A stretch of DNA of 64,000 nt from Raphanus sativus (Eukaryota; Streptophyta; Magnoliopsida; Brassicales; Brassicaceae): positions 14,134,668-14,198,667 of the forward strand of contig NC_079519.1 in assembly GCF_000801105.2 (NCBI RefSeq). Direction: 5' to 3'. Each line of letters opens with the position of its first letter. Position 1 is the first letter of the stretch. This document shows, piece by piece, positions 14,458-29,165 of this stretch. The notes beneath the pieces were generated by a model. That model saw only the letters and a list, made by a program, of their open reading frames with translations, was not told the origin of the DNA and searched no databases. The translations under genes and the position numbers were made by a program.

Positions 14458-16979
14458 ATGGATCCTCTGAGAGAAGGTTCCGGTGAGACCGGAATCTCTG
14501 CCTCCGGGAAGCGCTTAATGAAGGTTAAGCAGGAGATCGGTGAGAAAATGAAAAGAGACAAGAAGGAAGTCAAGGACTCAATCGCGGGGAGGGTCTCCAA
14601 GCGGGTGAAGAAGAAGGAAGTTTCTGGCGGGAGCACCACTCTGAGCCCTCACTCGCCTTCCTTACTAAAGATTCAAGAGGTTACTAACCTCATGGTTCAA
14701 GCTCATGGCCAAAAGGAGTTGGCCAAGGTTTGTTCCCCTGACGAAACTCCTGAAACCGCCCCGGAAGGTTGGTTTTGCATTCACGAGAAGTATATCTCTA
14801 AATCCCACCTCCGGTTTCCGCTTCCAGATCTTCTGTTAGATCTTCTTGATCATTATCAACTAGCCCTCTCTCAACTCTGTCCCTCGGTTATCCGAGTGAT
14901 AAATGGTTTCATTACCAGAGCTAAAGAGGAAGGAGTCGTCGTTGGTCTGACCGAACTGATGAGCCTTTACACGATCAAGGAGAGCTCTAGTAAGGATGGT
15001 GGCAGTGGCACCTACTATCTTCCTTGCCGTCCTAGGCTCGGACTTTTTAAATCCTCTGGTAGTGACGATGATTGGAGGAAAAAATACTTTTATGTCAAGA
15101 TTGATCCCTCTACAGTCCCATTGGGTCGTACTCTCTCGGTTGTTTGGTCCGATATATCTGGTTAGGATTTTTTTAGGAATGTATCTTGCTTGTTTATGAT
15201 TATCATTATTTGCTGAACCCTTGATTTCATATGCAGATATCGAGGATCCTCCTAAGCTTACTGATAAGCTGTCTAGAGCTCTTTTTCGGAAATTGTATCA
15301 GAGTCCCAATACTTGGGCGTCTTTCACTGTTTCCCGTATTGGATCAGCTAGGTTCCCGGATCGATACAACGCCAGGTTCCTTGACCCGATCCCTGCTGAA
15401 GATTTAGAAGGTGATTTTTCGGATTTCGCTTATTATTTTTATTTCTGGATTTGCTTTCAGAGATAGCTAACAAGCTTTCCATTGTTTAGTCTCTGAAGGT
15501 CCTTTCGTGGTAGATCTTTCGACTGGAGCTAGTACTTCCGAAACTGAAAAGACTCAAGCTCCCAAGATGAGGCCTTCTTTCCGTTCCAGGAACAAACCTG
15601 CTGCAGCTGCCAGTGCTTCGCGAGGTAGCGATAAGACCCAAGGAGGAGCCTTTCTCAGCTCACTGAAGGAGGTCCTTGATGACGGGACCTCTGTCCCTGC
15701 TAAGGATGTTAACCCAGTTGAGCCCAGAGCTCAAGATGTTGTTCCCCGTCCTGAGGTTCCGACGGTTGAAGCTAACCCTCAGGCTGCTAGAGATCCTCTC
15801 GAGGTCGAACCTCCGAGAAACAAGAGGTCTCGGACTGATTTGGGAGATAGGCCCACCAGGTCTTCCTCCTCGTCTTCTCGGGGAGGGGCCGTGGGTTGGA
15901 ACTTCTCCCATTCTAAGCCGGGATCGATATTGGATGATCCTTGGGGTTTGGCAACCATCATGAGGCATATGAAGACGGTGGGATGCTCCATGCCTTCAAT
16001 CAATGGTCTGTCCAACAAGGAAGAGTACATTGAGATAGCTCACCACATGGGTCAAGTACGTAATCTCATTTTTTTTTTTGGTTCGCTATTAATCCAATGT
16101 TTCATCTGAACATATATATTTTCTTTTGTTTTAGCTGGCCGGAGCCATTAACAGGGCTCAGCTGAGGTTTGAAGAGACCGTGCATGATGCTCCTAGCGCT
16201 AGAGACTTAGCTCAGGCCACTGAGTTGTTCAAGACTACCAAGATGGAGCTCGACCTGGCTCGTGCTCGAGTTTCTGAGCTTGAAGCTGAGGTCGGGAGGC
16301 TTGGTTTGAAGGCTGATACTCAACAAGGGAAGATCGAGAGTCAGGCCATCGATATTCGGGTGAAGAATAGGAAGATCAATGAGTTAGATGCTGCTCGCAG
16401 GATAGCTGAGCACCAGGTCCAAGAGTTGATCGCTTCGTCTCGGGTTAGTCAACAGAACAAAGAGGCTGAAGTTAAGCTAGCTGTCAGGAAAGGTAAGAAG
16501 GAGGTGGCCGAAGCCTACAACAAGATCCTGACCTCTGTGAAGGAGAAGTTTGTCAAGAAAAGGAAGAGACTGATGCTCTGATTTACGCTCAGGAGCTTCA
16601 GGCAAACACCGAGCTTCTGAAAGAGTTATTATCTAAGGAGATTGAGTCTGCTGAGGATGAGTATCATCGTTTGATGGTTTTGGTCCTGGATGCTGGTGCT
16701 GCGTACGAGAAGGCTCAAGTTTCTGATTTCTCAGTCAGCAAGCTCCCCATTCCCCAATTCTCCGAGAGCTCAGGTACTTTCGAGATTAATATGTTTAATC
16801 CGACGTTTTCTGGAGAATATGGTTCTAACTTGGGTTCGGTCTCTCCTGACTTAGTCCCCGTTGAGGCGACCCCGGGAGGTGATGACCAAGATGTTGAAGA
16901 AGAGGTTCCTGCCCAGGAGGATGATCCTATCGAGGAGGATAAGGATGGTGAAGCTGATCCTGGATCCAAGGAAGGTTAA
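14458..16979 (+). pseudogene. Antisense ORF (aORF) of element B1, four exons, one frameshift
   Basis: Exons by GT-AG boundaries: 14458-15160, 15237-15410, 15490-16055, 16135-16979. The first two junctions are phase 1 and the third phase 0, and joining them keeps one frame. The N-terminus is basic. Residues ~100-230 (FRFPLPDLLLDLLDHYQLALSQL, then REEGVVVGLTELMSLY-like) match the domain in elements A and C, resembling Pfam Transposase_28. The middle is Ser/Pro-rich. Exon 4 is coiled coil with an acidic tail (EEEVPAQEDDPIEEDKDGE). A missing A near 16560 (AAGAAAAGG against AAGAAAAAGG in B2) breaks exon 4. With B2 as guide the protein is ~760 residues. It is transcribed opposite to gag-pol and along the kinase gene's strand. 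The function is unknown. Confidence 0.75.
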
Positions 16980-17337
16980 GAGCCGATGCTCTCTATGTTT
17001 TTAAAACTTCTGCCCAAGGGGCTTCTTTATCTTTTGCTTTCAAGACTTATAGCCTGAGGAGGCTTTTAAACCTTTGTTCGCACTTCGAATCTTTGTTAGC
17101 CTGGGGAGGCTTTTAAACCCTTGTTTAATTTCAAACTTGGTTTTCCTTTCATTTTGAGTTTTTAGCATTAGTCGTAAAATATGACAACTTGATCATAATC
17201 GAATCTTATGATAAGTCTGGAGGACTTTGGTCGTTTTAAGAGGAAATCTTGGAGTATGGGATTAGCTTAGGGTTTTTAGGAACCTAAGTTTAATCTGGAC
17301 ACCTTAGGTGGGGGTTCCTGGGAACCTGAGTTTGTTT

Positions 17338-17640
17338 GTGGGATTTTAAGACCCGTTGAGATTTGCTTAGGATTTTAAGACCTTCTGAGGTTTGATGAGG
17401 ATTTTAAGACCTCGAAGATTTGATAAGGATTTTAAGACCTTGGGGATTTGGTAAGGATTTTAAGACCTTAGAGATTTGGTAAGGATTTTAAGACCTTAGA
17501 GATTTGGTAAGGATTTTAAGACCTTAGAGACTTGGTAAGGATTTTAAGACCTTAGGTCCAGGTTCGTCGAGACCTGATATTGCTTGAAGGATTTTAAGAC
17601 CTTTAAGATTGTTAAGGATTTTAAGACATTAGGTCCAGGT
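17338..17640. repeat. 28-bp tandem repeat array in element B1
   Basis: About ten units share the core aggattttaagacctt. The central units (17440-17545) are near-perfect 28-mers of the type gatttggtaaggattttaag plus accttaga. Flanking units vary in length. Confidence 0.85.
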
Positions 17641-17899
17641 TTGTAGAGACCTGAGCTAAACCGAAGGGTTTTTAGGACCCTAGGTCCATGTTTGCAGGGA
17701 CCTGTTTTGTTAAAGAATTGAGATATCGAGAATAATTTCTTTATTGATAATTGGATACATGGTATCATAGTAATCATACAATTGTTGTATTACGACGATC
17801 ATACACTTGCTGCACGGGATGTGATTTTAATCAGACATATGCCCCCTTTGATTGTAGTGAACGAAGTGTTGAAATGAGGTTGGGGCTGCACTCATGACG

Positions 17900-17945
17900 G
17901 AGTTGCCTACGTACCCAGTCAAGGGATCAAGCCTAACGTAGTTCG
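17900..17945. other. Conserved Tat spacer block (element B1 copy)
   Basis: GAGTTGCCTACGTACCC, then AAGGGATCAAGCC and TAACGTAGTTCG. It lies between the end of pol and the end of the opposing ORF, as in elements A and C. Confidence 0.75.
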
Positions 17946-17999
17946 GGAATTTTAGGTACCTAATGATAATATCTCTTAAGATTCGTGGCGTTCCACGAT

Positions 18000-20900
18000 C
18001 TGATTTCAGGTACCCCGGTTCGCACCTTTCGGAGCTTGTAAACGCCAGGTCGTACTACATGGATGATCTGATAGGGACCTTCCCAGTTAGTTCCTAACTT
18101 CCCAGCATTTGGCTCTTTGGTTCCTTCGAAAACTTTCCTAAGTACTAGGTCACCTACAGCAAACTGCCGGAGCCTGACTTTGGAATTGTACTGCGTGCCA
18201 TTGCTTGCTGATAGTTCTGAATGCGAATCAAAGCTCGGTCCCGTCTTTCCTCGATTAGATCGAGGCTGTCAGTTAGGAGCTGATCATTAGCTGCGGGATT
18301 GGATGTACAGAATTCCCGGCGGAGGCTACCAGCAATGGTTTCAGCCTGGAACGACGGCTTCCATCCCATATGCTAAGGAGAAAGGAGTTTCTTCTGTAGC
18401 TTTTCGTGGGGTGGTCCGACATGCCCAAAGTACTTCAGTAACTTCTCTGACCAGAATTCCTTCTGGGTTCCGAGGCGCTTCTTGAGGTTTGCTAATACTG
18501 ATTTATTAGCAGCCTCCGCCTGTCCGTTACCTTGAGGTCGGCGAGGTGATGAGAAGGTCAGGCGAATATTCCACTTGTCACAAAATATTTTGAAATCGTG
18601 GGATATGAATTGTCCTCCATTGTCAGTTACGATTTCGTATGGGACGCCGTGTCTACACACAATATCTTTCCATACAAATTGCTCGACCTCGACCCTGGTT
18701 ACCTGCTGGAAAGCTTCAGCCTCTATCCATTTTGTGAAGTAGTCCGTTAAGACTAAGAGGAAGCGTAGCTTCTTCTTTCCACTTCCTGATGGTACTAGTG
18801 GCCCCACGATATCCATGGACCATCTCATAAATGGGTAAGGGGCGGATATGTTAGACAGCTTCTCCGCAGGTTGGTGTATAATCGGTGCATGCCTCTGGCA
18901 TTTGTCGCATGAAGAGGAATAGGCCTCACAATCTGCAATAATGGTAGGCCAGAAATATCCTTGTCTTTTGATTCTGATGGCTAAAGCTCTTCCTCCAGAG
19001 TGGTTTCCGCAGGAACCGTCGTGCATTTCCTTCATGAGTCTCATAGCAACGAGGCCATGGACGCATTTTAGGTAAGGTCCGGAAATGCTTCGTTTGAGGA
19101 GGACAGATTCAGTTACGCAATATCTCGCGCTTAATGCTTTGAGCTTTCGAGCCTCCCATTTATTGGGTGGAGTCTTTCCCTCCAGGATGTATTGCGTGAT
19201 TGGAATTCTCCAATCCTCTCTTCCTACAACTTTGTTATGAAGAGACGAGGGAGGTTCCTGTTCGGGACCTGGTGTCGTGGTGCCCCCGGAGGTATTGGTA
19301 GGATTGGGCTCCAGGGAGTCTGAATTCCGAGGAATACCTCCAGATGAATTTTGGAGAGCTGTACGGCTTCTGGTTTTAACTCTGCAGATGACTGGGTCTG
19401 AGTTGGTGCCCCCGGGGGTATTCTCGAGATCAGGCTCTAAGGAGTCTGAATTTCGAGGAATATCTTCCGTGACTTGGATTATGTTCCCGGAGGTATGCTT
19501 TTTTGCGCTGCATATTCTGGTTTTTGGAAACCAAAATGTTGTGAAAACCTGGGTAGCTACCGCTTCAGGGCAGGTACCTTCGGGTTGCGCTTTTAGTTTG
19601 CTCTCTTTTTCAGCTTTAGTAGCTATGTCGATGCTTGGTTTCTCGATTCCTTCTACGGGTATGATTCGTTTTACGAGGGGGTCTGATGTGGAAGCTAAAG
19701 CAGCCAATGCATCTGCTGAGGAGTTCTCACCTCGTGGGATTCTCGTTAGCTCGAATTTGTCGAACTGCCTAGTGAGGTTCTGGACGACTTCGAGATATGC
19801 CCCCATTCTTTCGTCCCTCGTTTCATATTCTCCGTGAAACTGGCTAGCTACTAGCTGTGAATCACTATAAGCGTTTAGCTCTCGGATTCCGAGGCTTAGG
19901 GCGAGCTTCAACCCTGCGATTAGTGCTTCATATTCAGCTTCGTTGTTTGAGGCGCTGAATCCGAGCCTATATGACTGCTCGATGGTTTCTCCTGCTGAAG
20001 AAGTTAGCCTTAGACCGATACCGGAGCCCTGTTTTGATGAGGCTCCGTCGACGTATAGGCTCCACTTCGGAGATTCCATTTCGGAGTCTAACTGCTCGGA
20101 TGTCAATTCGATGATAAAGTCAGCGAGGACCTGAGCTTTCGCTGCTGCTCGAGGTCTATACTCAATATCATATTCGCTGAGTTCTATGGCCCATTTAGCC
20201 AATCGCCCTGACTGGCTGGGGCTGTGCAAGATCATTCGTAATGGTTGTGAGGTCATTACAACGATCGAATGCGATTGGAAGTAAGGTCGCAATTTTCTGG
20301 CAGCTGTTACGACTGCTAGAGCTAGTTTTTTCCATCGCAGGGTACCTGGTTTCGGCATCTATCAAACTTTTACTGGTGTAATAGACAGGTCTTTGTTCGT
20401 TTTGTTCCTCCCGTACTAGAACGCCGCTGACTGCAGCAGTTGATACAGCGAGATATAGGTACAATGGCTCTCCTACTACTGGTTTAGATAGGATCGGAGG
20501 TTCGGAGAGGTAAGCTTTCAATTGCTTGAAGGCTTCCTCACATTTCTCGTCCCATAAGAACTTCTTATTATTTCTTAGAAGCTTGTAAAATGGGAGACAT
20601 TTATCGGTAGACTTGGATATGAATCGATTCAACGCCGCGATTCGTCCAGTCAATCTCTGCACCTCCCTGGTCGTCTTAGGTGACGGCATTTCTAGGAAGG
20701 TTGCTATCTGCTGCGGGTTGGCTTCAATGCCTCTTTCGGTTACGAGATAGCCTAGGAACTCGCCTGAGGGTACCCCGAAAGTACATTTAGTGGGATTGAG
20801 CTTCATATCGTACTTGTTCAGGATATCGAAGCATTTCCCTAAAATGGGAGATATGATCTTCCCCGGCTGAGGATTTGACTAGCATGTCGTCGATATAGAC

Positions 20901-23900
20901 CTCCATGGTTTTTCCAAGTTGTCCAGCAAACATCTTATTTACTAGCCTTTGATAGGTAGCTCCTGCGTTCTTTAATCCGAATGGCATAACCTTATAACAA
21001 TAGGTTCCTCGTTCGGTTATGAATGCAGTTTTCTTGGTCCTCAGGATCCATCATGATTTGGTTATATCCTGAGAAGGCATCCATGAAGGATAGGAGTCGA
21101 TGGCCAGCTGTTGCTTCAACTAGGCGGTCGATGTCTGAGGTAACGGGAAGCTGTCTTTAGGGCAAGCTTTGTTTAGGTCTGTGAAATCTACGCAGATTCT
21201 CCACTTCCCGTTTTTCTTCTTTACCACTACTGGGTTAGCTAACCAGTCGGGGTAATGTACCTCTCGAATGGACCCAGCTTTCGTAAGTCGGTCAACTTCG
21301 TCGTTAACAGCTTGAGCCTTTTCGAGACCTAGCTTACGACGCTTCTGTTTGATCGGTTTGAAAGTAGGGTCAACTTTTAGCTTATGGGTGGTGACGTTCG
21401 GATCTATTCCTTTCATGTCGTTGGTGGACCACGCAAAGGTTTTGACATTGCTTTTCAAAAAATCGATGAGCTCCTTTTTTGTCTCAAGAGGTAGCTCGGA
21501 CCCGATGCTCACCTGTCTTTCAGGATTTGAGTCGTCGATGCAAATTTTTTCGGTTAGGTTCCTGGGGGGACCTCGAATATTTTGTTGCATTTCGCGACCT
21601 TCCTGGATCTGTAATTGCTATTGGGGGGATTTTTTGAGGATTTCGAATCCTCCAAATAGCAGATCCTGGATATCTTCTGGCTACCGTGTATGGTAGCTAT
21701 CCCTTCGGGTGTTGGAAATTTTACGCACTGATGGTACGTTGAGGCTACTGCCTTCATTTTGTGGATCCAAGGTCTTCCCAAAATCGCGTGGAACGGGGAA
21801 GGTCTATCGATGACTACTAAGTTGGTCATTTTCATTATTCCGCCAGCTATGACTGGGAGCTTGATTGTTCCAATGAGGTAGCTGTTTCTCCGGAGAAGCC
21901 TACGAGATTAGCTTTTTGGCCAATAATTTCGTAGTCGTCTATTTCCATCCCTTTTAGGGTGTTATAGAAAATGAGGTCGACAGAGCTTCCTGTGTCTATC
22001 ATGAGCTTAGGAACCTCGTATCCTGCGATGTTCAGGGTGACGATCAACGCATCATCGTGAGGTCTGTCAAGGTTTGAGGTCTCGCTTTCCCAGAAAGAAA
22101 TCTTAGTGTTGGATTCAGGATTAGGAGGCTTAGGTCCAGTGTTAGACACAGCCTTCCGCACGTGATTCTTAATGGAATTGACGGAGTCTTGACATATGTC
22201 TGATCCTCCAAGGATACAGTCCACCCTCGAGTCGGGGTTCGATTGATGGGAGGGTTTGCTCAAGAGAGCTTCGACTTGTAAACTTTTTCCTTGGGGGAAT
22301 TTCCCAAGAATCATGTCGACTCTTTTTTTGGGACTGGAGGTGGCGAATCGGTTTCCTTCTCAGGTGACCTCTCGCGTTTCGGGGAAATGTCCCTGGAACC
22401 TCTTTTCTGATAAGGTGGCGGCTTTTTAAGGTCCACGCCCTTTATTTCTCCGGCTGCGAATTTAGCTGCCAGCTGGCGTTGGAGGTCCCAACACTCTTCG
22501 GTTGAGTGTCCTTCGCGATCGTGATAAGAGCAATGTTTGCCTTTATCGAAGCCTTTTGACCAGGGAGTTTTGTTTGCTGCTGCAATAGGTTTCTCTTCCT
22601 TGTCTTCCTCGATTGCGTAGGAATGTTCTCCCTGAGTTTGATTATTTCGAGGGTTACCCTTTTTATGAGGTCCCTTAGTCTCGGAGGAGTCACCTTTCGA
22701 ATGATTCTGTGGTTTCTTGTGGAGTTTATCCAGTGCAGCTGTCTCCTCCTCCAAAGTAATATACTTGGTGGCTCTATGAAGAGCGTCATCGATAGTTGGA
22801 GGAGCTTGAGTGTTAACTCTGACCAGAATTTCGATCTATAGAACAGACCTCTCCTAAGGGCCTCGATGGCGACTAGGTCGTTAGGATTCGATAGCTTAGT
22901 TCTTATTGCCCTGAATTTCTCAATGTAGACTCGTAATGAATCTCCCATTCCTTGACTGACCTTCCAAAGGTCGGCCTCGGAAGCTTGCTTCCGGATATGG
23001 GTTGAGTATTGCTTCATAAAGGCGTTGGTTAATTGATCAAAGTTGTCTATCGAGGCTGGCTCGAGGCCGGAGAACCACTCAAGGGCTGTTCCGACCAAAT
23101 TTTCGGCGAATGTTCTACAGTAACCTGCTTCACATTCTTCCTGAGTGAAATGGGCTTTAACAATTGCCAATCGGAAAGCTCTCAAATAGGCCTTTGGGTC
23201 GGAGGTCCCATCATACTCAGGAATTCTGATTTTTCGGGTATCTCTTATGTGAGAGCTGGCAATTCTGTCCGTGAATGGAGTTCCACGGGTTTCTTCGATT
23301 AAGCTATCGATTTCGGGAGCTGAACTCGTAGCTTTATGGACTTGAGCTCCCAATTTCTGGAGAGCCGCGTGAGTTCTCTCCATATATCTACGGATAGCTT
23401 CAGGTCCTTCAAACGGAAGGATATTTGGATCGTTCGCAGGTACCCGATGAGTAGGTTCCTGACGGAATCGAGTTGGCTCATCTTCCCATGCGGTTAGTGG
23501 GCTAAGTCGTTAGTGGGCTCAGCGCTCGACATTTCTTGGGTTATCGGAGTTTATCCTTTGATAACCGTCCTCATTTGGGACCGAGCTTCTAGTTTGATAA
23601 ACCGAAGCTGACGCTCTGCCTCCAGATGGGAAGGATATTCCTGCTCCGGACCTAGGATCAGGTGGCGGAGGAGGTAAACGATTACTTCTGTCAGTGACCT
23701 GACCGGGTGTGGAGCTGGTTGTCGCTACGTTACTTCCCATAGCACTGGCATTAGGTGGATTGAATACGGGAACTGTTCCAGTATGAGGTGTCTGGAAAGC
23801 AGATCCGCGTCCTTCAGGGGCAGTGCTATCAGGGGAAAAGTTTTAAACGTGCTCGGGGAAAAGAGGGATCGGTTAATCGATCATGGAAGATGACCCCCGG

Positions 23901-24320
23901 AGCTTGACGTTGCGGTGGTTGGGTTGTTGCGTTTAGAGATCTAGTTATCTCTTCGAATCGTTGTTGACGTACAGCCAGCTGATGCATCGTGCGCTCACTT
24001 TCCTGAGCTCGGTCTACTAATTGTATCATCATCTGGCGGATCTCAGAGAGCTGAGCCTCCGTTTGATTCGGAATGGCTTGCTGCTGAGGATTCTCGGTAA
24101 CCGGGAGCTCGGAGGTGTTTCCACCTAATGACCTCGGGTTAGTAACTCCGGTTGTAGTTTGGCTCGTTCGAGGCATCAACCGGAAGCTGTTGCCCAGATC
24201 GGTGGTCGCCATGTTGAGGCTCTGTGATTACGAGACTAGAGCCTCCGTCATTCGGTGAGCCATCGCTCTGAATCGGGAGGTTAGGTCAGACGGGGTTGTT
24301 GTCTGATCGGTAGGGTTCAT
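18000..24320 (-). pseudogene. Element B1 gag-pol, broken by several indels
   Basis: Reads from ATG at 24320 leftwards and has the same order as the better-preserved B2 copy: gag (24320-22311), protease with DTGSSVDLIFYNTL near 22000, in-frame TAG at 21618-21620, RT (21590-20195), RNase H domains, integrase (about 19300-18373) and a C-terminal piece ending near 18154. Frames are broken near 23830, 22760, 22320, 21860, 21120, 20990, 20810, 20350 and 18370, several at homopolymers where B2 is intact. A 14-base difference near 23510 at the gag ORF junction is not a homopolymer error. Confidence 0.85.
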
Positions 24321-24353
24321 CCTCGAGTTAGAGTAAGGGATTCGATTGTTTCT

Positions 24354-24373
24354 TCCCCACAGACGGCGCCAAT
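24354..24373 (-). other. Primer binding site of element B1
   Basis: Immediately inside the right LTR the minus strand reads TTGGCGCCGTCTGTGGGGA, the site type typical of Tat-lineage elements. It fixes the right LTR as 5'. Confidence 0.85.
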
Positions 24374-24909
24374 TGTGAGGGGTAAAACTCACACCTAGAT
24401 TTTAGATCAGGTTTTATGTTTAAGAAAGGTTAGGGAAAGATTATCGCGGGCTGAATCCCGTAAGAACTTGATGAATGAACTTCGATTTGTATTGATAAAA
24501 TAGAAATGGGATGGTTACAAAGATGTTTCTTTGATGATTACAAAGATAATAAAAGGGATTATATTTTAGGAATGTTAAGTAAAATCTGAGTAGGTTCGGA
24601 TCCTTTTCTTGGTCTTCGACCTTCTCCTTTTATAGCCTTGGACTCCTTTAGGTTATCTGCAACTGATTTCCGAGATCCTCTCCGCTTGAGGTGAAACCCG
24701 CAACAGCTTCCCTTTGACCGGGTCCTGCGCTTCTTCTGGTTACGACATGAGCTTCCTCTTTGTCGTGACCTCCTTAACGATCACCTTAGCTCTCAGCCTT
24801 CGGCTTCAACTTAGCTCTTCTTAGGTACCGAATCGTGATGGCCAGTGGCGGCCTGTTTCCATCCTTCACCGTTCAGCAATCAGCCATCGGGCCATATTTG
24901 GGCCCAACA
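24374..24909 (-). repeat. Element B1 5' LTR
   Basis: Same ends as the left LTR. TATA box TATAAAAGGAG on the minus strand near 24626-24636. It is followed by the TSD CTTAG and 15 host bases before the N run. Confidence 0.92.
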
Positions 24910-24929
24910 CTTAGTAGAGTGTTTGTATA

Positions 24930-25029
24930 NNNNNNNNNNNNNNNNNNNNNNNNNNNNNNNNNNNNNNNNNNNNNNNNNNNNNNNNNNNNNNNNNNNNNNN
25001 NNNNNNNNNNNNNNNNNNNNNNNNNNNNN
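24930..25029. other. Assembly gap of exactly 100 N
   Basis: A run of 100 N, the usual placeholder for a gap of unknown size. It sits exactly between the two copies of the duplicated block. Confidence 0.98.
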
Positions 25030-27402
<2,373 letters not shown>

Positions 27403-27564
27403 TCGAGTTTTTTTGATATTTTTTAATTGATTTCATACGTGAAATGCCTTGTGAATGTGGTGGATTGCATGATTTAATTGTTGCTATGTCAATAGTTTGT
27501 AAAAGTATGCACGGCTAATTTTATTTGTGTGATAAATTTTTTGGTGTTATACGTTTTTTTAGAA

Positions 27565-28179
27565 TTAGGGCATGACTGATTTCCCCGTAATCACCCACAA
27601 ACGCAGTTTTTGGGGTTCGCAGCGGTTGTTGGCGTTTCGAAACAATCATAGAAAACGTTACAAATCGCTTTAAACCGTTCCGAACCTCTTAAAATCAAAA
27701 GCTGGTTCCAGCTAGTGTTTGCGGTTGCGGGCGATTGCAGGCGGTTTGCAGGCGGATAATTTTTTTTCTTTAAAAACAAAATAAAATAAAAATATATTAA
27801 AAAATATCCAATAAAAAATTTAAATTGAAATAATAGAAATTGTAAAATGTATACATATTATATTTTAATTTATTTAAAAATTTCAAACCAAAATATTTTC
27901 TATCAATTATTAAAATTTAATAATATAATTTTATAAATATAAATTTTATATTTATTATATTTTATAATTGTATAAAAAGTAAATATTATTAATTTATTAT
28001 TTAACAGATGTTGCGTTTGGTAGTTTACTAGTCATAAAAGTTCCGCAAACGCAACAATTACTAACCGCTGTACCAGTCGTACAAATCTCTAGAAAACGCT
28101 TGAAACCGCAACCACCCGCACCCGTAAACTCTCGCAACCATAAACGCAACCGCTGCGGTTAAAACCAGTCAGGCCCTTA
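27565..28179. repeat. hAT-like MITE, copy 2
   Basis: Same TIRs and internal sequence as 12847-13462, with small indels. Its right tip is again interrupted by element B. Confidence 0.55.
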
Positions 28180-28180
28180 G

Positions 28181-28714
28181 TGTGAGGGGTAAAACTCACA
28201 CCTAGATTTAGATCAGGTTTATGTTTAAGAAAGGTTAGGGAAAGATTATCGCGGGCTGAATCCCGTAAGAACTTGATGAATGAACTTCGATTTGTATTGA
28301 TAAAATAGAAAATGGGATGGTTACAAAGATGTTTCTTTTGATGATTACAAAGATAATAAAAAGATTATATCTTAGGAATGTTAAGTAAAATCTGAGTAGG
28401 TTCGGATCCTTTTCTTGGTCTTCGACCTTCTCCTTTTATAGCCTTGGACTCCTTTAGGTTATCTGCAACTGATTTCCGAGATCCTCTCCGCTTGAGGTGA
28501 ACCCGCAACAGCTTCCCTTTGACCGGGTCCTGCGCTTCTTCTGGTTACGACATGAGCTTCCTCTTTGTCGTGACCTCCTTAACGATCACCTTAGCTCTCA
28601 GCCTTCGGCTTCAACTTAGCTCTTCTTAGGTACCGAATTCGTGATGGGCCAGTCGCGGCCTGTTTCCATCCTTCACCGTTCAGCAATCAGCCATCGGGCC
28701 ATATTTGCCCAACA
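28181..28714 (-). repeat. Element B2 3' LTR
   Basis: Same ends as the B1 LTR. It lacks a few bases near 28705 (atatttgcccaaca against atatttgggcccaaca). Confidence 0.9.
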
Positions 28715-29165
28715 GTTGCCCCCAGCTCTCGAGATGAAGCTTCGTTATCCTCGGAGCTAAACCTAGCCGCCCAAGCTAGATTCTCTTGTTGAGATCATGA
28801 TTACCAGCTATCTCAACCACATTTATTTTCATCTGATCGAACGGCTGCGAATTTTCTTTGATTATATCGACGGTTTGGATTAATAAGAGTTTGAAATATA
28901 GTTTCCGATTTTCGAGACGTGACAAGATATAAAGCAGCTAGCATTAACTGCCACTGTCCATATTCTCCACGCCTCCACTCGGTTTCCAAGGTAACTTCTC
29001 TTCCACTCCTTTATTTTACTACGCTTTTTTCTTTTTTTTTTACTTTCATCCTTCGATTCACCATTGATCCTCTGCGAATTTCTTAGAACCCTTAGTTCCT
29101 AAGAGATTAGCTTATTCCATCCTTTCCCTTTCCAATCCTTTCGATTCTCCTTACCTCTTTCTTTA

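Larger units (their letters stand above)
16980..18000. other. Spacer between convergent aORF and pol in B1
   Basis: No gene is visible. It contains two gcctg.ggaggcttttaaac repeats (about 17050-17120), the 28-bp tandem array (17338-17640) and the conserved TGCCTACGTACCC block (17900-17945). Confidence 0.6.
13464..24909 (-). mobile_element. Element B1: full-length Tat-lineage Ty3/gypsy retrotransposon
   Basis: The 538-bp left LTR (13464-14001) and 536-bp right LTR (24374-24909) are near-identical, with TG...CA ends and the 5-bp TSD CTTAG (13459-13463 and 24910-24914). Sense is minus: PBS by the right LTR, polypurine tract by the left. Order in sense direction: gag, protease, TAG stop, RT, RNase H, second RNase H, integrase, spacer with tandem repeats, then an opposing ORF. 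The dual RNase H and the antisense ORF are Tat-lineage traits. It is inserted in the right tip of a MITE, about 780 bp past the kinase stop. Confidence 0.93.

Noticed and set aside
17338..17640. CRISPR-like array
   Set aside because: Unit is a direct tandem repeat without unique spacers, inside a plant retrotransposon.
19277..19837. Plus-strand 186-residue ORF (also at 33987-34547)
   Set aside because: It lies opposite the pol reading frame, has no recognisable domain and is a shadow of the conserved minus-strand protein.
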